Shown: positions 1 through 9,352 of the stretch, piece after piece | Layout: the number at the start of each line of letters is the position of its first letter | How positions within the stretch are numbered: position 1 is the first letter of the stretch | NCBI RefSeq assembly: GCF_003387615.1 | Contig: NZ_QUNS01000006.1 | Span: 62,001 to 126,000 of the forward strand | DNA: 64,000 nt | DNA from: Tenacibaculum gallaicum | GTDB lineage: Bacteria > Bacteroidota > Bacteroidia > Flavobacteriales > Flavobacteriaceae | Reading direction: 5' to 3' | Notes under the pieces: generated by a model | Seen by the model: the letters and a program-made list of their open reading frames with translations, nothing else | Told to the model about the DNA's origin: nothing | Databases searched by the model: none | Translations under genes and position numbers: made by a program

Positions 1-629
1 CAGCTATTATAGTTCGTTCAAACAAACGAGCAAATCAGTACAATCAACAGATTAGAACTAAAATCCGCGGACAAGAAAATGAAATTTCTACAGGAGACTA
101 TGTAATGGTAGTAAAAAACAACTACTATTGGTTAAAAGACTCCTCTTCGGCAGGTTTTATTGCCAACGGAGATATTTGTGAGGTAATGCGTATCAATTCA
201 ATTAAAGAATTATACGGATTTAAGTTTGCTGAAGTAGAGGTTCGTATGATTGATTATCCTGATATGAAGCCTTTTGAAACGGTTTTGTTGTTAGATACAT
301 TAACAAGTGAAAGTCCGTCATTAACCTATGAAGAGTCGAATCGTTTATATGAAGCTGTAAAAGAAGATTTTGCTCATGAAAAATCGAAGTACAAGCAATT
401 TATGGGGGTAAAAAAGAATAAGTATTTCAATGCGCTTCAGGTAAAATTCTCGTATGCAATGACCTGTCATAAATCACAAGGAGGGCAGTGGAAAACAATT
501 TTTATAGAACAACCGTATTTACCAGATGGAGCATCGGTAGAATATTTACGTTGGTTATATACAGCTGTTACCCGTGCTCAAGAAAAATTATATTTGATAG
601 GTTTTAAGGATGAGTATTTTTTAGATTAA
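1..629 (+). CDS. ATP-dependent helicase C-terminal part (RecD/UvrD-like), 5' truncated
   Basis: The reading frame is open from the first bases of the window (frame 3) to TAA at 627-629, so the gene starts upstream. The last 100 residues carry the UvrD_C_2-type helicase end: KFSYAMTCHKSQGGQW (motif V-like, 'T.HKSQG') and YTAVTRAQEKLYLIGF (motif VI-like, 'TAVTRA'). This is the signature of superfamily 1 RecD2/exodeoxyribonuclease V-type helicases that unwind DNA with ATP. The internal ATG at 105 is not the true start, because the frame continues upstream with protein-like sequence. The Walker A half lies outside the window, so the exact family (RecD2-like or another SF1 ATPase) is inferred. Confidence 0.85.
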   Translation, partial: AIIVRSNKRANQYNQQIRTKIRGQENEISTGDYVMVVKNNYYWLKDSSSAGFIANGDICEVMRINSIKELYGFKFAEVEVRMIDYPDMKPFETVLLLDTLTSESPSLTYEESNRLYEAVKEDFAHEKSKYKQFMGVKKNKYFNALQVKFSYAMTCHKSQGGQWKTIFIEQPYLPDGASVEYLRWLYTAVTRAQEKLYLIGFKDEYFLD

Positions 630-729
630 AAAAAATTTAGTTCTTTCCTACAAAAGAAAAGTAGCTTTATTCTTTATAGCAGAAATGTTAGCATTTTGTT
701 AATGTACCTTATACTTTAGTTAAAAAAGT

Positions 730-737
730 TACATTTG
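730..737 (+). promoter_or_regulatory. Candidate -7 box (TACATTTG) for the PIG-L gene
   Basis: TACATTTG fits the flavobacterial -7 consensus TAnnTTTG and lies 22 bases before the ATG at 760. No convincing TTG -33 element is seen at the usual spacing. Confidence 0.4.
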
Positions 738-759
738 TGTATTACTCAAACTATTAAAA

Positions 760-3261
760 ATGCACAAAAAAGTACTTTTATTGCTATCTTTTTTATTGAT
801 TTCATTAACAATAAACGCACAAGAACCACAAAAACTTACTTCAAACCAAATTTATGAGAAAGTTCAAAAATTAAACTTTTTGGGTTCTGCATTATACATT
901 GCAGCACATCCTGATGATGAAAATACACGCTTAATAGCGTATTTATCAAATCATGAAAAAGCAAGAACAGGATATTTGTCGTTAACACGTGGCGATGGAG
1001 GTCAAAACTTAATAGGACCTGAAATGCGTGAACTATTAGGAGTAATTCGTACTCAGGAATTGTTAGCAGCAAGAGGAGTAGATGGAGGAGAGCAACGTTT
1101 TTCTAGAGCAAATGATTTTGGGTATTCAAAACATCCAGATGAGACTTTAAAAATATGGAATAAAGATAAAGTATTGGCCGATGTAGTTTGGGCAATTCGT
1201 ACTTTTAAACCAGATGTAGTCATCAATCGATTTAATCATAGAACTCCAGGAACAACTCACGGACACCACACTTCTTCGGCTATGTTAAGTGTTGAAGCTT
1301 TTGATTTAGCGAATAATAAAACAAAGTATCCAGAGCAATTAAAATATACAGATACTTGGAAACCAAATAGGTTGTTTTTTAATACTTCTTGGTGGTTTTA
1401 TGGTAGCCAAGAAAAATTTGCCAAAGCAGATAAAAGTAAGATGTTAAGTTTTGATATTGGGACGTATTATCCTTTAAAAGGATTGTCGAATAACGAATTG
1501 GCATCAATGGCAAGTAGTCAGCATTTATGCCAAGGATTCGGAAGACTTACCACAAGAGGAACCCAAACAGAATATGTAGAATTTTTAAAAGGAGATTTTC
1601 CTAAAGACAAGAAAGATATTTTTTCAGGAATTAACACCACATGGAATAGAGTAGAAGGAGGTGGAGAGATAGGTGATATTTTATATGAAGTAGAACAAAA
1701 CTTCGATTTTGTAAACCCATCAACACATCTTCCTGCCTTATTACAAGCTTATCAAAAAGTTCAAAAATTAAAAGATGAGCACTGGAAGAAGATTAAAACT
1801 AAAGAATTAAAAGAAATTATAGAGGCTTGTGCAGGTTTATATTTAGAAGCTTCTGCAGAAAGTTCTAGTGCAGCACCAAATAGTACAATTAATATCGATT
1901 TTGAAGTATTGAATAGAAGTGGAGTTTCAATGGAGTTATCTTCGATAAAAGTACTTCCAGAAAATAAAAAAATAAAGAAAGACTTAGATTTAGCGAATAA
2001 CAAGAAGAAAACGTTTACAGAAACTATTTTGATACCTGAAGTCGTATATTCATCACCATATTGGTTACAAAAACCTTGGGATTTGGGAATGTACACGGTA
2101 GAAAACCAGGAATTAAGAGGGAAACCAGAAACTCCGAGGCCAATTCAAGTACAATTCAATTTAATGATTGAAAATCAATCTATTTCTTTTGTAAAACCTG
2201 TAGTGTATCGCTATTCAAAAAGAGATAAAGGTGAAATTTATGAACCTTTTGAAGTGTTACCAAAAGTAACCACAAAATTATTGAATAAAGTGCTGATTTT
2301 TTCTTCAGAAAGTCCTCAAAAAGTTACTGTTGAAGTTCGTTCTGGAGCAAAAAACACAAATGGCACAGTTGCGTTAAAAGCTCCAAAAGGATGGAGTGTT
2401 ATGCCAAGTGAAGCGAAATTTTCTATAGCTCAAAAAGGCGATATTCAACTGATTGATTTTATGGTTACTCCAACACAAAAAGAATCAGAGGGAGTATTAA
2501 AAGCTACAGCAAAGGTTGAAGGAAAAAATTATGATAAAGAATTGATAGAAATTAATTATAGCCATATTCCTAAGCAATCAGTACTACTAACATCGCAAGC
2601 AAAAGTTGTACGCTTAAATATTCAAAAGAATGGTACTAGAATAGGATATATACAAGGTTCTGGAGATGCAATTCCTGAAAGTTTGCAGCAAATAGGTTAT
2701 GAAGTAACAGAATTGAATGTAAATACTATTAATGGTAATTTAGAAGAGTTTGATGCGGTTGTTGTAGGTATTAGAGCGTATAACATCATAAAAGAACTAC
2801 AGTTTAAGCAAAAATACTTGTTAGAGTATGTGAAAAATGGAGGAAACGTAATTGTACAATACAATACCAATAGAGGAGTAGATGTACAAGCTCCGTACAA
2901 TTTACAATTATCTCGTGATAGAGTTACCAATGAAAATGCTAAGGTAATACTATTGGCAAAGGAACATTCTATATTAAACTACCCAAATAAAATAACTGAA
3001 GCTGATTTTGAAGGATGGGTACAAGAGCGCGGATTGTATTTTCCAAATAAATGGAGTGCAGAATACACACCTATTTTATCAATGCATGACAAAGGGGAGT
3101 CAGCTAAAAAAGGAAGTTTGTTAGTTGCTAAGTATGGAAAAGGAAATTATATTTATACAGGATTAAGTTTCTTTAGAGAGTTACCTGCTGGTGTTCCAGG
3201 AGCATATAAGTTGTTTGCTAATTTACTGTCAGTTAAAGAAAATACTATAAGTGAGAATTAA
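760..3261 (+). CDS. Secreted PIG-L (LmbE-like) family deacetylase
   Basis: The 833-residue protein starts with a clear Sec signal peptide (MHKKVLLLLSFLLISLTINA). The PIG-L zinc motif AAHPDDENT follows near residue 48, and HTRTPGTTHGHH-like sequence near residue 165 supplies the downstream His ligands. This family removes N-acetyl groups from GlcNAc-type sugars using zinc. The long C-terminal part looks like beta-sandwich sequence (370-600) followed by a glutamine-amidotransferase-like fold (around 'VKNGGNVIVQYNTN'), a layout common in large Bacteroidota LmbE proteins. It is probably periplasmic or outer-membrane associated. The substrate is unknown. It stands alone, followed by a bidirectional terminator. 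Confidence 0.88.
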   Translation: MHKKVLLLLSFLLISLTINAQEPQKLTSNQIYEKVQKLNFLGSALYIAAHPDDENTRLIAYLSNHEKARTGYLSLTRGDGGQNLIGPEMRELLGVIRTQELLAARGVDGGEQRFSRANDFGYSKHPDETLKIWNKDKVLADVVWAIRTFKPDVVINRFNHRTPGTTHGHHTSSAMLSVEAFDLANNKTKYPEQLKYTDTWKPNRLFFNTSWWFYGSQEKFAKADKSKMLSFDIGTYYPLKGLSNNELASMASSQHLCQGFGRLTTRGTQTEYVEFLKGDFPKDKKDIFSGINTTWNRVEGGGEIGDILYEVEQNFDFVNPSTHLPALLQAYQKVQKLKDEHWKKIKTKELKEIIEACAGLYLEASAESSSAAPNSTINIDFEVLNRSGVSMELSSIKVLPENKKIKKDLDLANNKKKTFTETILIPEVVYSSPYWLQKPWDLGMYTVENQELRGKPETPRPIQVQFNLMIENQSISFVKPVVYRYSKRDKGEIYEPFEVLPKVTTKLLNKVLIFSSESPQKVTVEVRSGAKNTNGTVALKAPKGWSVMPSEAKFSIAQKGDIQLIDFMVTPTQKESEGVLKATAKVEGKNYDKELIEINYSHIPKQSVLLTSQAKVVRLNIQKNGTRIGYIQGSGDAIPESLQQIGYEVTELNVNTINGNLEEFDAVVVGIRAYNIIKELQFKQKYLLEYVKNGGNVIVQYNTNRGVDVQAPYNLQLSRDRVTNENAKVILLAKEHSILNYPNKITEADFEGWVQERGLYFPNKWSAEYTPILSMHDKGESAKKGSLLVAKYGKGNYIYTGLSFFRELPAGVPGAYKLFANLLSVKENTISEN

Positions 3262-3289
3262 AATAGTTTAAATTCAATAAAAATTAAAG

Positions 3290-3318
3290 AAAAGCAAGGT
3301 TTTAAACCTTGCTTTTTT
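3290..3318. terminator. Bidirectional intrinsic terminator
   Basis: AAGCAAGGTTT / AAACCTTGCTT is a perfect stem flanked by A-runs on one side and T-runs on the other. It sits between the convergent PIG-L and methyltransferase genes. Confidence 0.85.
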
Positions 3319-4927
3319 ACTTAAAAAGATTAATAGAAACTGTAGCTAATTCCGAATTTGGAAATTTCTTAAACGTGTTTTTATCAGGAGTTAACCCAAT
3401 AGCTTCCATCGTATTCATATATTCATCGAGTTCTATGATGTACTGATCAGAATACCCATGAGTAGCATCATAAGCAGTAGCAGCTGTTTTTCCTAAGTTT
3501 TTAGCAACTGATTCTGGTTTTGAGGTATGTAGCTCAATTAATAACAGCCCAAATTTACTGATATAGGGTTTCCATTTGTTGAAATGTTGTTTTAATGATT
3601 CTACTACAAGATTATTGTTTAAACGTTTTCCTCTGTAAACATAAGCTCCAGTTGAATTGGTAATAGTTAAATCATCGTTAGGAGCAGGCTCTTGCCAAAT
3701 TCTGTTATGATCTAAAAAGGTACGGACATTCAATAAGTCAGAAAGATTAATGCTATATTTATCTTGTAAATCTTCTGATAACGCTTTAGGGTTCCCAATA
3801 TCTCCCCAAATCACTTTCGCCCAAATATCGGCTTGGACTAGGTTTTTACGAGTTATTTTTAACGCTGCTTCGTTATAATCGACACCAATAAGTAAGAGCG
3901 GATGATCTTCTAACATAGCGCCTCTTTTAGTTTGATGTTCAATTACGTTAAATAAATGTTTTAAAAAAGCACCATTACCACAACCAACATCTAAAATTCC
4001 TTTAGGTTGCTCATTAATAGGTTTGTTAAACAGGTTGATGATAATTTCGTCAATTACTTTAAAATATGTAGAATGTGCGCCGCCACTTCCCCAAACATTC
4101 ATTTCTCTATCTACATGAATTTCATCATTTCCTATCTCAGAAGTTCTAAAAATATCAGGATTTCCAAAAATAAGCTTGTCTAGCTTTCTAAGAGTAGGGA
4201 TATACGATACTGTTACTCCGTAAGCACTGGCTCTACGAGCAAAAAATAAACCTTCATGGGTAAATTCATACGAATCCTTTGTTTTAGTAAACCACCCCAA
4301 ATTAGTTAATAAATCTAATAATCGTCCGAAATTATCAGCATCTTTATGGAATTCATCTGCACTAAACTTGGTTTGCATAAAATATTTATGAAACATACCA
4401 CTCATTCCTAATAATACAGTTGTTGGACCTACAATAATTCCCTCTATATGTGTAAGGATTTGTGTTAGAATTTCTTTTTCCTTAGAAGTTGAAGGAAGTG
4501 TAATTCCGAAGTTGTTTGTAAAGTTTTTATAGAGGTTTTCTAATTTTTCAAAAGGTTCAATTTCAAATTTTCTAGCACTATAACTTTCAGAAAACCGTAA
4601 TAAAGAAAAAGCGTCTTTATACAAATGAAAATAGGAAAAAGCAATGGTTGAAGCTTCGTTAATTTTAAACAGAACCGTATTTTGAGTATTATCAACAAAT
4701 TGGGTTAACCACCCTTGTGAACACAGTGTTCTTAAAGCGACGTTTAAGTAACCATCATTAGCATTAAAGTGATTGGTAATCTCAGTTAAACTAACTGATT
4801 TTTTCTCTAGTAAATACTCTGTAATTCCTTTCTCATGTAAGGTGTAGGCTGCAGGACAAGTTACAATTCCGTCTAGATGACGAAATAACCTACTTCTTAA
4901 TGCAGATTTTTCTTGTTTTGTTAACAT
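3317..4927 (-). CDS. Class I SAM-dependent methyltransferase with N-terminal winged-helix region
   Basis: This 536-residue protein has the SAM-binding glycine motif ILDVGCGNGAFLKH near residue 312 and an acidic post-motif (LLIGVDYNEAALKITRKN), which defines a Rossmann-fold methyltransferase. The N-terminal third (YLNVALRTLCSQGWL) resembles the winged-helix dimerisation domain of O-methyltransferases and natural-product (AprA/PKS-type) methyltransferases. It is unusually long, with two winged-helix-like blocks (about 30-90 and 170-235). The acceptor substrate is not evident and no biosynthetic genes adjoin it. It is monocistronic and convergent with the PIG-L gene. Confidence 0.75.
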   Translation of the reverse strand: MLTKQEKSALRSRLFRHLDGIVTCPAAYTLHEKGITEYLLEKKSVSLTEITNHFNANDGYLNVALRTLCSQGWLTQFVDNTQNTVLFKINEASTIAFSYFHLYKDAFSLLRFSESYSARKFEIEPFEKLENLYKNFTNNFGITLPSTSKEKEILTQILTHIEGIIVGPTTVLLGMSGMFHKYFMQTKFSADEFHKDADNFGRLLDLLTNLGWFTKTKDSYEFTHEGLFFARRASAYGVTVSYIPTLRKLDKLIFGNPDIFRTSEIGNDEIHVDREMNVWGSGGAHSTYFKVIDEIIINLFNKPINEQPKGILDVGCGNGAFLKHLFNVIEHQTKRGAMLEDHPLLLIGVDYNEAALKITRKNLVQADIWAKVIWGDIGNPKALSEDLQDKYSINLSDLLNVRTFLDHNRIWQEPAPNDDLTITNSTGAYVYRGKRLNNNLVVESLKQHFNKWKPYISKFGLLLIELHTSKPESVAKNLGKTAATAYDATHGYSDQYIIELDEYMNTMEAIGLTPDKNTFKKFPNSELATVSINLFK

Positions 4928-5002
4928 ATAGGGTGATTATTTGTCTTAAATATAGTTATTTAAGTTTAAAAGTATTCCACCTTGTTTTAAATTTTTGAGG
5001 TA

Positions 5003-5623
5003 TTATTTATAGGTGAATGTAAAAGATACAATCTTTGTAGTGTTTGAAATCGTGGACTTTTTCTTTTGCTCAAGACAGTTTTTTTTGTTGTCTTTTGAAG
5101 TACATTCAATATTGATTGTATCTACAGGAATACTGTATTTATCAGCAACCACAATTTTTGAAAGTTGACCATTTTTATATTGGTATTGATGTGTGTAAAA
5201 TGTAGAGAAGTTATCCACTATTTTATCAATCAAACCATTTTTAGTGTAATGCACAATAACTTCATTTTGTTTGTACTGTTTTTGAGTATAACAACTAATG
5301 CGTTCTTGTTGATTGGGTTTCCATCGTGTTTTACAATAATACGGAAGCTTGTTTGGGTACGAACGTTTTTCAAACCACAACCGTTTTTCAGTTTCTTCTA
5401 ACATATTACCAAGACTGTCTACAGTTTTTGAAATTTTTATACGTCCGTTTTTAGTAAAATGTAGGTTTTTTATTTGAACTAACTTTTTTTGATTGTTTTC
5501 TATTACATAGGTTTCTTCTATCATGCTCTTAATATCACTTGAGAAGCCATGTTTTTTTAAATATTGTTTAGAAGCACAAGATTGCAGTAGATAAATTAGT
5601 AAACAAAATAGTAACTTTTTCAT
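5003..5623 (-). CDS. Hypothetical lipoprotein
   Basis: The 206-residue product begins MKKLLFCLLIYLLQSCASK. This is a short hydrophobic stretch ending in a lipobox (LQSC), so it should be lipidated and anchored in the envelope. The body contains short repeated 'ENG-K-K' strands (YTKNGLIDKIVDN, YQYKNGQLSKIVV) like MORN/RHS-type antitoxin-like or YD-like strand repeats. No known domain is recognised with certainty. It lies 19 bases downstream of the NUDIX gene on the same strand, so the two may be co-transcribed. Confidence 0.7.
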   Translation of the reverse strand: MKKLLFCLLIYLLQSCASKQYLKKHGFSSDIKSMIEETYVIENNQKKLVQIKNLHFTKNGRIKISKTVDSLGNMLEETEKRLWFEKRSYPNKLPYYCKTRWKPNQQERISCYTQKQYKQNEVIVHYTKNGLIDKIVDNFSTFYTHQYQYKNGQLSKIVVADKYSIPVDTINIECTSKDNKKNCLEQKKKSTISNTTKIVSFTFTYK

Positions 5624-5642
5624 TTTAAATGAAATTAGGTTA

Positions 5643-6191
5643 CTATAATATACTAAGTTTTTTTAGAATTTGATTGTGAACAAAAGAATAATAGTCTTGA
5701 TGTTGAGGAAGTAATAAGTTTTCGTAGTCTTTAGTGTGTAATATTGTTTCTAAGCTAAATAATTTTAAAGCTGCTACTTCTTCTTGCTGAAGTGTTAACT
5801 CTTCAATAGGAGTGGTTAATTCAGCAATAAACACATGATGGAATTCATTATCTATAATCCCATTTGGATGGTTTACCATGTGCTTTCTAGCTCCTATTTT
5901 ATCTAAGTCTTCTGGAAGGATGTCAAAACCAATCTCTTCTTTTATTTCTCTAGTTGCTGCTGTTTTAATGTCTTCACCAGCAGCAATATGACCAGCCACA
6001 GAGATGTCCCATAAACCAGGAAATACTTTTTTGGTTAACGCTCTTTTTTGAAGTAGTATTTTATAATCAGAAGTATATAACCAAACATGGATAGTGGGGT
6101 GGAAGTAGCCTTTTTTGTGAGCCTCAGATTTTAAGCAGGTTTTTCCTGTATAATTTCCATTTTCATCAACAATATCTATAAGTTCATCCAT
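5643..6191 (-). CDS. NUDIX hydrolase (YfcD/IDI-like subgroup)
   Basis: The 182-residue protein carries a full Nudix box, GHIAAGEDIKTAATREIKEEIG, at about residues 67-88 with the REIKEEIG metal-binding core. The opening 'MDELIDIVDENGNYTG' and 'HPTIHVWLYT' are typical of the YfcD/isopentenyl-diphosphate-isomerase-like NUDIX subgroup. The Cys and Glu residues of true type I IDI are not evident, so it is more likely a nucleoside-diphosphate-linked hydrolase. The substrate is unknown. It is cytoplasmic, with no signal peptide. Confidence 0.85.
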   Translation of the reverse strand: MDELIDIVDENGNYTGKTCLKSEAHKKGYFHPTIHVWLYTSDYKILLQKRALTKKVFPGLWDISVAGHIAAGEDIKTAATREIKEEIGFDILPEDLDKIGARKHMVNHPNGIIDNEFHHVFIAELTTPIEELTLQQEEVAALKLFSLETILHTKDYENLLLPQHQDYYSFVHNQILKKLSIL

Positions 6192-6204
6192 GAGGAGCGT
6201 TGAT

Positions 6205-6240
6205 TAAAAAAGCGTCATTACTTGTTCGCAATGACGCTTG
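6205..6240 (-). terminator. Intrinsic terminator of the M42 peptidase gene
   Basis: AAGCGTCATT / AATGACGCTT forms a 10-bp stem with a 10-nt loop. On the minus strand it is followed by a T-run, directly after the end of the M42 gene. Confidence 0.8.
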
Positions 6241-6253
6241 ATTATTTTTTACA

Positions 6254-7342
6254 TTATTTAAAGTAAGAGAAGTTTTCTCCGTCTTCAATTTTTAATAAAC
6301 TTTCGTAAATCATTTTAATTACGTTTTCAACATCTTCACGGTGTACCATTTCAACCGTAGTATGCATGTAACGTAAAGGCAATGAAATTAAAGCTGAAGC
6401 AACACCGCCGTTACTATAAGCAAAAGCATCAGTATCTGTTCCTGTAGCTCTAGATAGTGCAGAGCGTTGGAAAGGAATTTTGTTAGCATCAGCAGTATCA
6501 ATAATTAAATCACGTAATTTTTGTTGTACAGCTGGTGCATATGCTATCACAGGACCTTTACCTAACTCTAAATGACCTTCTTTTTTCTTATCAATCATTG
6601 GAGTAGTAGTATCATGCGTTACATCGGTAACAATAGCTACATTAGGTTTAATTGTTTCAGTAATCATTTGCGCACCGCGTAAACCGATTTCTTCTTGAAC
6701 TGAGTTTGTAATATATAATCCGAATGGTATTTTTTTCTTGTTTTCGTGTAATAAACGAGCTACTTCGGCAATCATAAATCCTCCCATACGGTTATCTAAA
6801 GCACGACACACAAATTTATTTCCGTTTAAAATATGGAATTCATCTGGGTATGTGATAACACAACCTACATGTACTCCTAATTCTTCAACTTCTTCTTTGG
6901 TACTACAACCACAGTCGATAAAAATATTGTCTGGTTTTGGAGCTTCTTCTTTGGCTTTGTTACGTGTATGAATAGCTGGCCACCCAAAAACACCCTTTAC
7001 AATTCCGTTTTTAGTGTGAATATTTACAATTTTACTAGGTGCTATTTGATGGTCACTACCTCCGTTACGGATTACATAAATTAACCCGTCATCAGAAATA
7101 TAGTTTACATACCAGGAAATTTCATCAGCATGTCCTTCAATAACTACTTTATATTTAGCATCAGGATTAATAACCCCTACAGCAGAACCATAAGTATCTG
7201 TAATGAACTCGTCAACATAAGGTTTTAAATAGTTCATCCATATTTTTTGCCCTTCCCATTCATACCCAGTAGGAGCAGCATTATTTAAATATTTTTCTAA
7301 GAAGTCTAATGACTTTTTATTTAAAATAGATTTATTAGTCAT
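6254..7342 (-). CDS. M42 family metallopeptidase (glutamyl aminopeptidase/endoglucanase-like)
   Basis: The 362-residue protein matches M42/M28-type dinuclear zinc aminopeptidases: VIEGHADEISW (metal His-Asp), CRALDNRMGG (bridging Asp), SVQEEIGLRGA (catalytic Glu pair), VTDVTHDTTTP (Asp ligand) and a C-terminal PLRYMHTTVEM (His ligand). All expected ligands are present and length is normal (about 350). These cytosolic enzymes trim N-terminal residues from peptides, often as dodecameric tetrahedra. It sits 25 bases downstream of the PlsC-like gene on the same strand. Confidence 0.92.
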   Translation of the reverse strand: MTNKSILNKKSLDFLEKYLNNAAPTGYEWEGQKIWMNYLKPYVDEFITDTYGSAVGVINPDAKYKVVIEGHADEISWYVNYISDDGLIYVIRNGGSDHQIAPSKIVNIHTKNGIVKGVFGWPAIHTRNKAKEEAPKPDNIFIDCGCSTKEEVEELGVHVGCVITYPDEFHILNGNKFVCRALDNRMGGFMIAEVARLLHENKKKIPFGLYITNSVQEEIGLRGAQMITETIKPNVAIVTDVTHDTTTPMIDKKKEGHLELGKGPVIAYAPAVQQKLRDLIIDTADANKIPFQRSALSRATGTDTDAFAYSNGGVASALISLPLRYMHTTVEMVHREDVENVIKMIYESLLKIEDGENFSYFK

Positions 7343-7367
7343 AACTTAAACGTTAATTTTAATTTTG

Positions 7368-8198
7368 TTAATCTTTGTTTTCTTTAGGTTTGTCAGCTCC
7401 CCAAAAACGTCTTTTTTCAATAAATTCTTCTTGCTCTTTCAGTTGTTTGGGTGTTAATACCTTTAAAAAAGAGGGGTGCTGCTCTATAGCATATTCAATT
7501 CTTTCAATAATGTTAGCCACGTCCTCATTTTCGTAATCAATGTCTAAAGGTTCTTTAATAACCATTGATTGCAGTACGTTACGCTTTTTTATCATCAATC
7601 CTTTTTTATCAAAAGAACGTCTAAACCCGTCAATAACTATCGGGACTACAATAGGTTTAAAGGTTTTAATAATATGAGCTGTACCACGACGAATAGGTTT
7701 AAAAGGCGTAGTTGTACCCTGTGGGAAGGTAATTACCCAACCGTCATCTAAAGCCTTTCCTATATTAGAAATGTCAGACATTTTGACTTGTCTGTTAATA
7801 TTTTTACCAGCGCTTCTCCAAGTTCTTTCAACAGAAACAGAACCTACATAAGCAAAAATTTTAGGAAGTAATCCAGAGCGCATCGTTTCACCTGCGGCAA
7901 CGTAATATATGTTTAATTTGGGATTCCATAAATAGCCTACATTTCTAATATTATCATCCCTACCTTTTAAGGCAGCATTAAATACATGAAACATTGCAGC
8001 CACATCAGCAAAATACGTTTGATGGTTGGAAATAAATAGTACTTTTTCGTTGGGGAGATTTCTTAAAACATCCATTCCCTCTATTTGTAGGTCATTAAAC
8101 TTACGGTAACGTCCGTGAGAAATAACTCCGAGAATTTGTATCAAAAACCTTTTAATGAACAATATATGTCCAAAAGGATTCCTTTTAAATAAAGGCAT
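7368..8198 (-). CDS. 1-acyl-sn-glycerol-3-phosphate acyltransferase family protein (PlsC-like)
   Basis: I chose the ATG at 8198 (MPLFKRNPFG); an upstream TTG would add four residues. The 276-residue protein has the LPLAT-family block SNHQTYFADVAA and a FPQGTT motif (family consensus FPEGTR), then a proline-rich strand 'PIVVPIVIDGFRR'. LPLAT enzymes move acyl groups to lysophospholipids at the inner membrane. Here the catalytic His and Asp are separated by five residues (H-QTYFA-D), not the canonical four, and the motif III Glu is Gln. Either this is a variant subfamily or the acceptor differs. Confidence 0.82.
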   Translation of the reverse strand: MPLFKRNPFGHILFIKRFLIQILGVISHGRYRKFNDLQIEGMDVLRNLPNEKVLFISNHQTYFADVAAMFHVFNAALKGRDDNIRNVGYLWNPKLNIYYVAAGETMRSGLLPKIFAYVGSVSVERTWRSAGKNINRQVKMSDISNIGKALDDGWVITFPQGTTTPFKPIRRGTAHIIKTFKPIVVPIVIDGFRRSFDKKGLMIKKRNVLQSMVIKEPLDIDYENEDVANIIERIEYAIEQHPSFLKVLTPKQLKEQEEFIEKRRFWGADKPKENKD

Positions 8199-8257
8199 TT
8201 TTATAGTCAAGTTTTATTAGTGTAAATGCTAAATTACAAAAGAAAAATATAAAAAAA

Positions 8258-8884
8258 CTATTTAAATAAATCTTTAATTTCTGAAAGCATCATGGCAGTA
8301 GCACCCCATACAATGTAATCGTTTAATTTAAAGCATGGTACCTCAATGTTTTTCATGTATGAGGTTTCCATTTCTACTGAAGTTAAGTTTGAGTCGTCTA
8401 GTAAATCAGCTAATAAAACTTCAATTACTTTTGCAACTTCTTCATTTGGTGCAAAGTGAGGAGTGTTTTCTGAAACTCCTATAAATGGAGCTACTAAAAA
8501 ATTACTAGGAGGAATATAAGCATCAGAAGTTTGTCGTATTATTTCAATAGATTTATAGTGCACACCAACTTCTTCATAGGTTTCACGTAAAGCCGTGTTT
8601 TGTAAGTTTTTATCTTCTTTATCAAACTTACCACCAGGAAAGCTAATTTGCGATGAATGTGCTCCATTATAACTTGCTCTTTCGGTAAGTAAAAAACGAG
8701 TTTGATTACTGTTATCAGGATAAAATAATGCTAAAACAGCTGCTTTTCTAGGATTTTTACTTTGTATTAATTCTTCTGAAAATCGTGTTCTTAGTTTGGG
8801 AGCTAATTTAAATTGAGATGTTAAACCACCCAATTGTTTTTGCTGTAATTTTTCTATTTGATTGATGAAATCAGAAAAAGTCAT
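8258..8884 (-). CDS. CoA pyrophosphatase, NUDIX (NudL/YeaB-like)
   Basis: The 208-residue protein has the CoA-NUDIX signature: LLTERASYNGAHSSQISFPG precedes a Nudix box GGKFDKEDKNLQNTALRETY with EEVG following. The 'L(L/V)T.R......H.GQ.(S/A)FPGG' lead-in is characteristic of CoA/acyl-CoA diphosphatases. It probably hydrolyses CoA or oxidised CoA to 3',5'-ADP and phosphopantetheine. It is cytosolic, and could share a transcript with the acyltransferase 60 bases downstream. Confidence 0.87.
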   Translation of the reverse strand: MTFSDFINQIEKLQQKQLGGLTSQFKLAPKLRTRFSEELIQSKNPRKAAVLALFYPDNSNQTRFLLTERASYNGAHSSQISFPGGKFDKEDKNLQNTALRETYEEVGVHYKSIEIIRQTSDAYIPPSNFLVAPFIGVSENTPHFAPNEEVAKVIEVLLADLLDDSNLTSVEMETSYMKNIEVPCFKLNDYIVWGATAMMLSEIKDLFK

Positions 8885-8986
8885 TCGTTTTTAGTATTTT
8901 AGAACAAACTTATCAATTTACAAGATAAAAGTTATAAATTTTGGCTTGAATTTTGATTTGTGGGGTGTGGAATTAATTTAATATCA

Positions 8987-9280
8987 ATGAATAAAGAAAA
9001 AAAGTATCAAAAGCTAGCATTAAGTTTGTTGTTTGACGCTATTGGGTATGTGTCTTATTTAATACCTGGGTTTGGAGAGCTGTCAGACATTGTTTGGGCG
9101 CCAGCATCAGCGTACATAATGACAAAAATGTATAAAGGAAACAAAGGGAAAATAGCAGGAGTTATTGCTTTTATTGAAGAAGCAATGCCTGGGTTAGATG
9201 TTATACCAACATTTACCCTTATGTGGCTATATACTTATGTTTTTTCTTCAAAGGAAACAAAAACTACGATTGAAGTTTAG
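8987..9280 (+). CDS. Small membrane protein
   Basis: The frame is open from a GTG at 8960, but the ATG at 8987 (MNKEKKYQKLALS) gives a protein-like start. The resulting 97-residue protein has two or three hydrophobic helices (LALSLLFDAIGYVSYLIPG, GVIAFIEEAMPGLDVIP, TFTLMWLYTYVF). The pattern 'D.IG..S.LIPG.GE..D..WAP' resembles small conserved Bacteroidota membrane proteins of unknown function. It is divergent from nudL and followed by a terminator. Confidence 0.7.
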   Translation: MNKEKKYQKLALSLLFDAIGYVSYLIPGFGELSDIVWAPASAYIMTKMYKGNKGKIAGVIAFIEEAMPGLDVIPTFTLMWLYTYVFSSKETKTTIEV

Positions 9281-9302
9281 TCTTTTAAGTCGAATAAAAA
9301 AA

Positions 9303-9336
9303 TAAAGAGCTTCCAAAACTGGAAGCTCTTTTTAGT
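9303..9336. terminator. Bidirectional intrinsic terminator
   Basis: AAAGAGCTTCCA / TGGAAGCTCTTT stem with flanking A and T runs, between the convergent small membrane protein and nuclease genes. Confidence 0.85.
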
Positions 9337-9352
9337 ATTCTATAACTATAAA

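Noticed and set aside
5643..6191. Isopentenyl-diphosphate isomerase
   Set aside because: The opening resembles IDI, but the catalytic Cys motif of type I IDI is not seen; NUDIX hydrolase is safer.
8960..8986. GTG start for the small membrane protein
   Set aside because: The added nine residues (MGCGINLIS) lack protein-like context; the ATG at 8987 starts a normal N-terminus.
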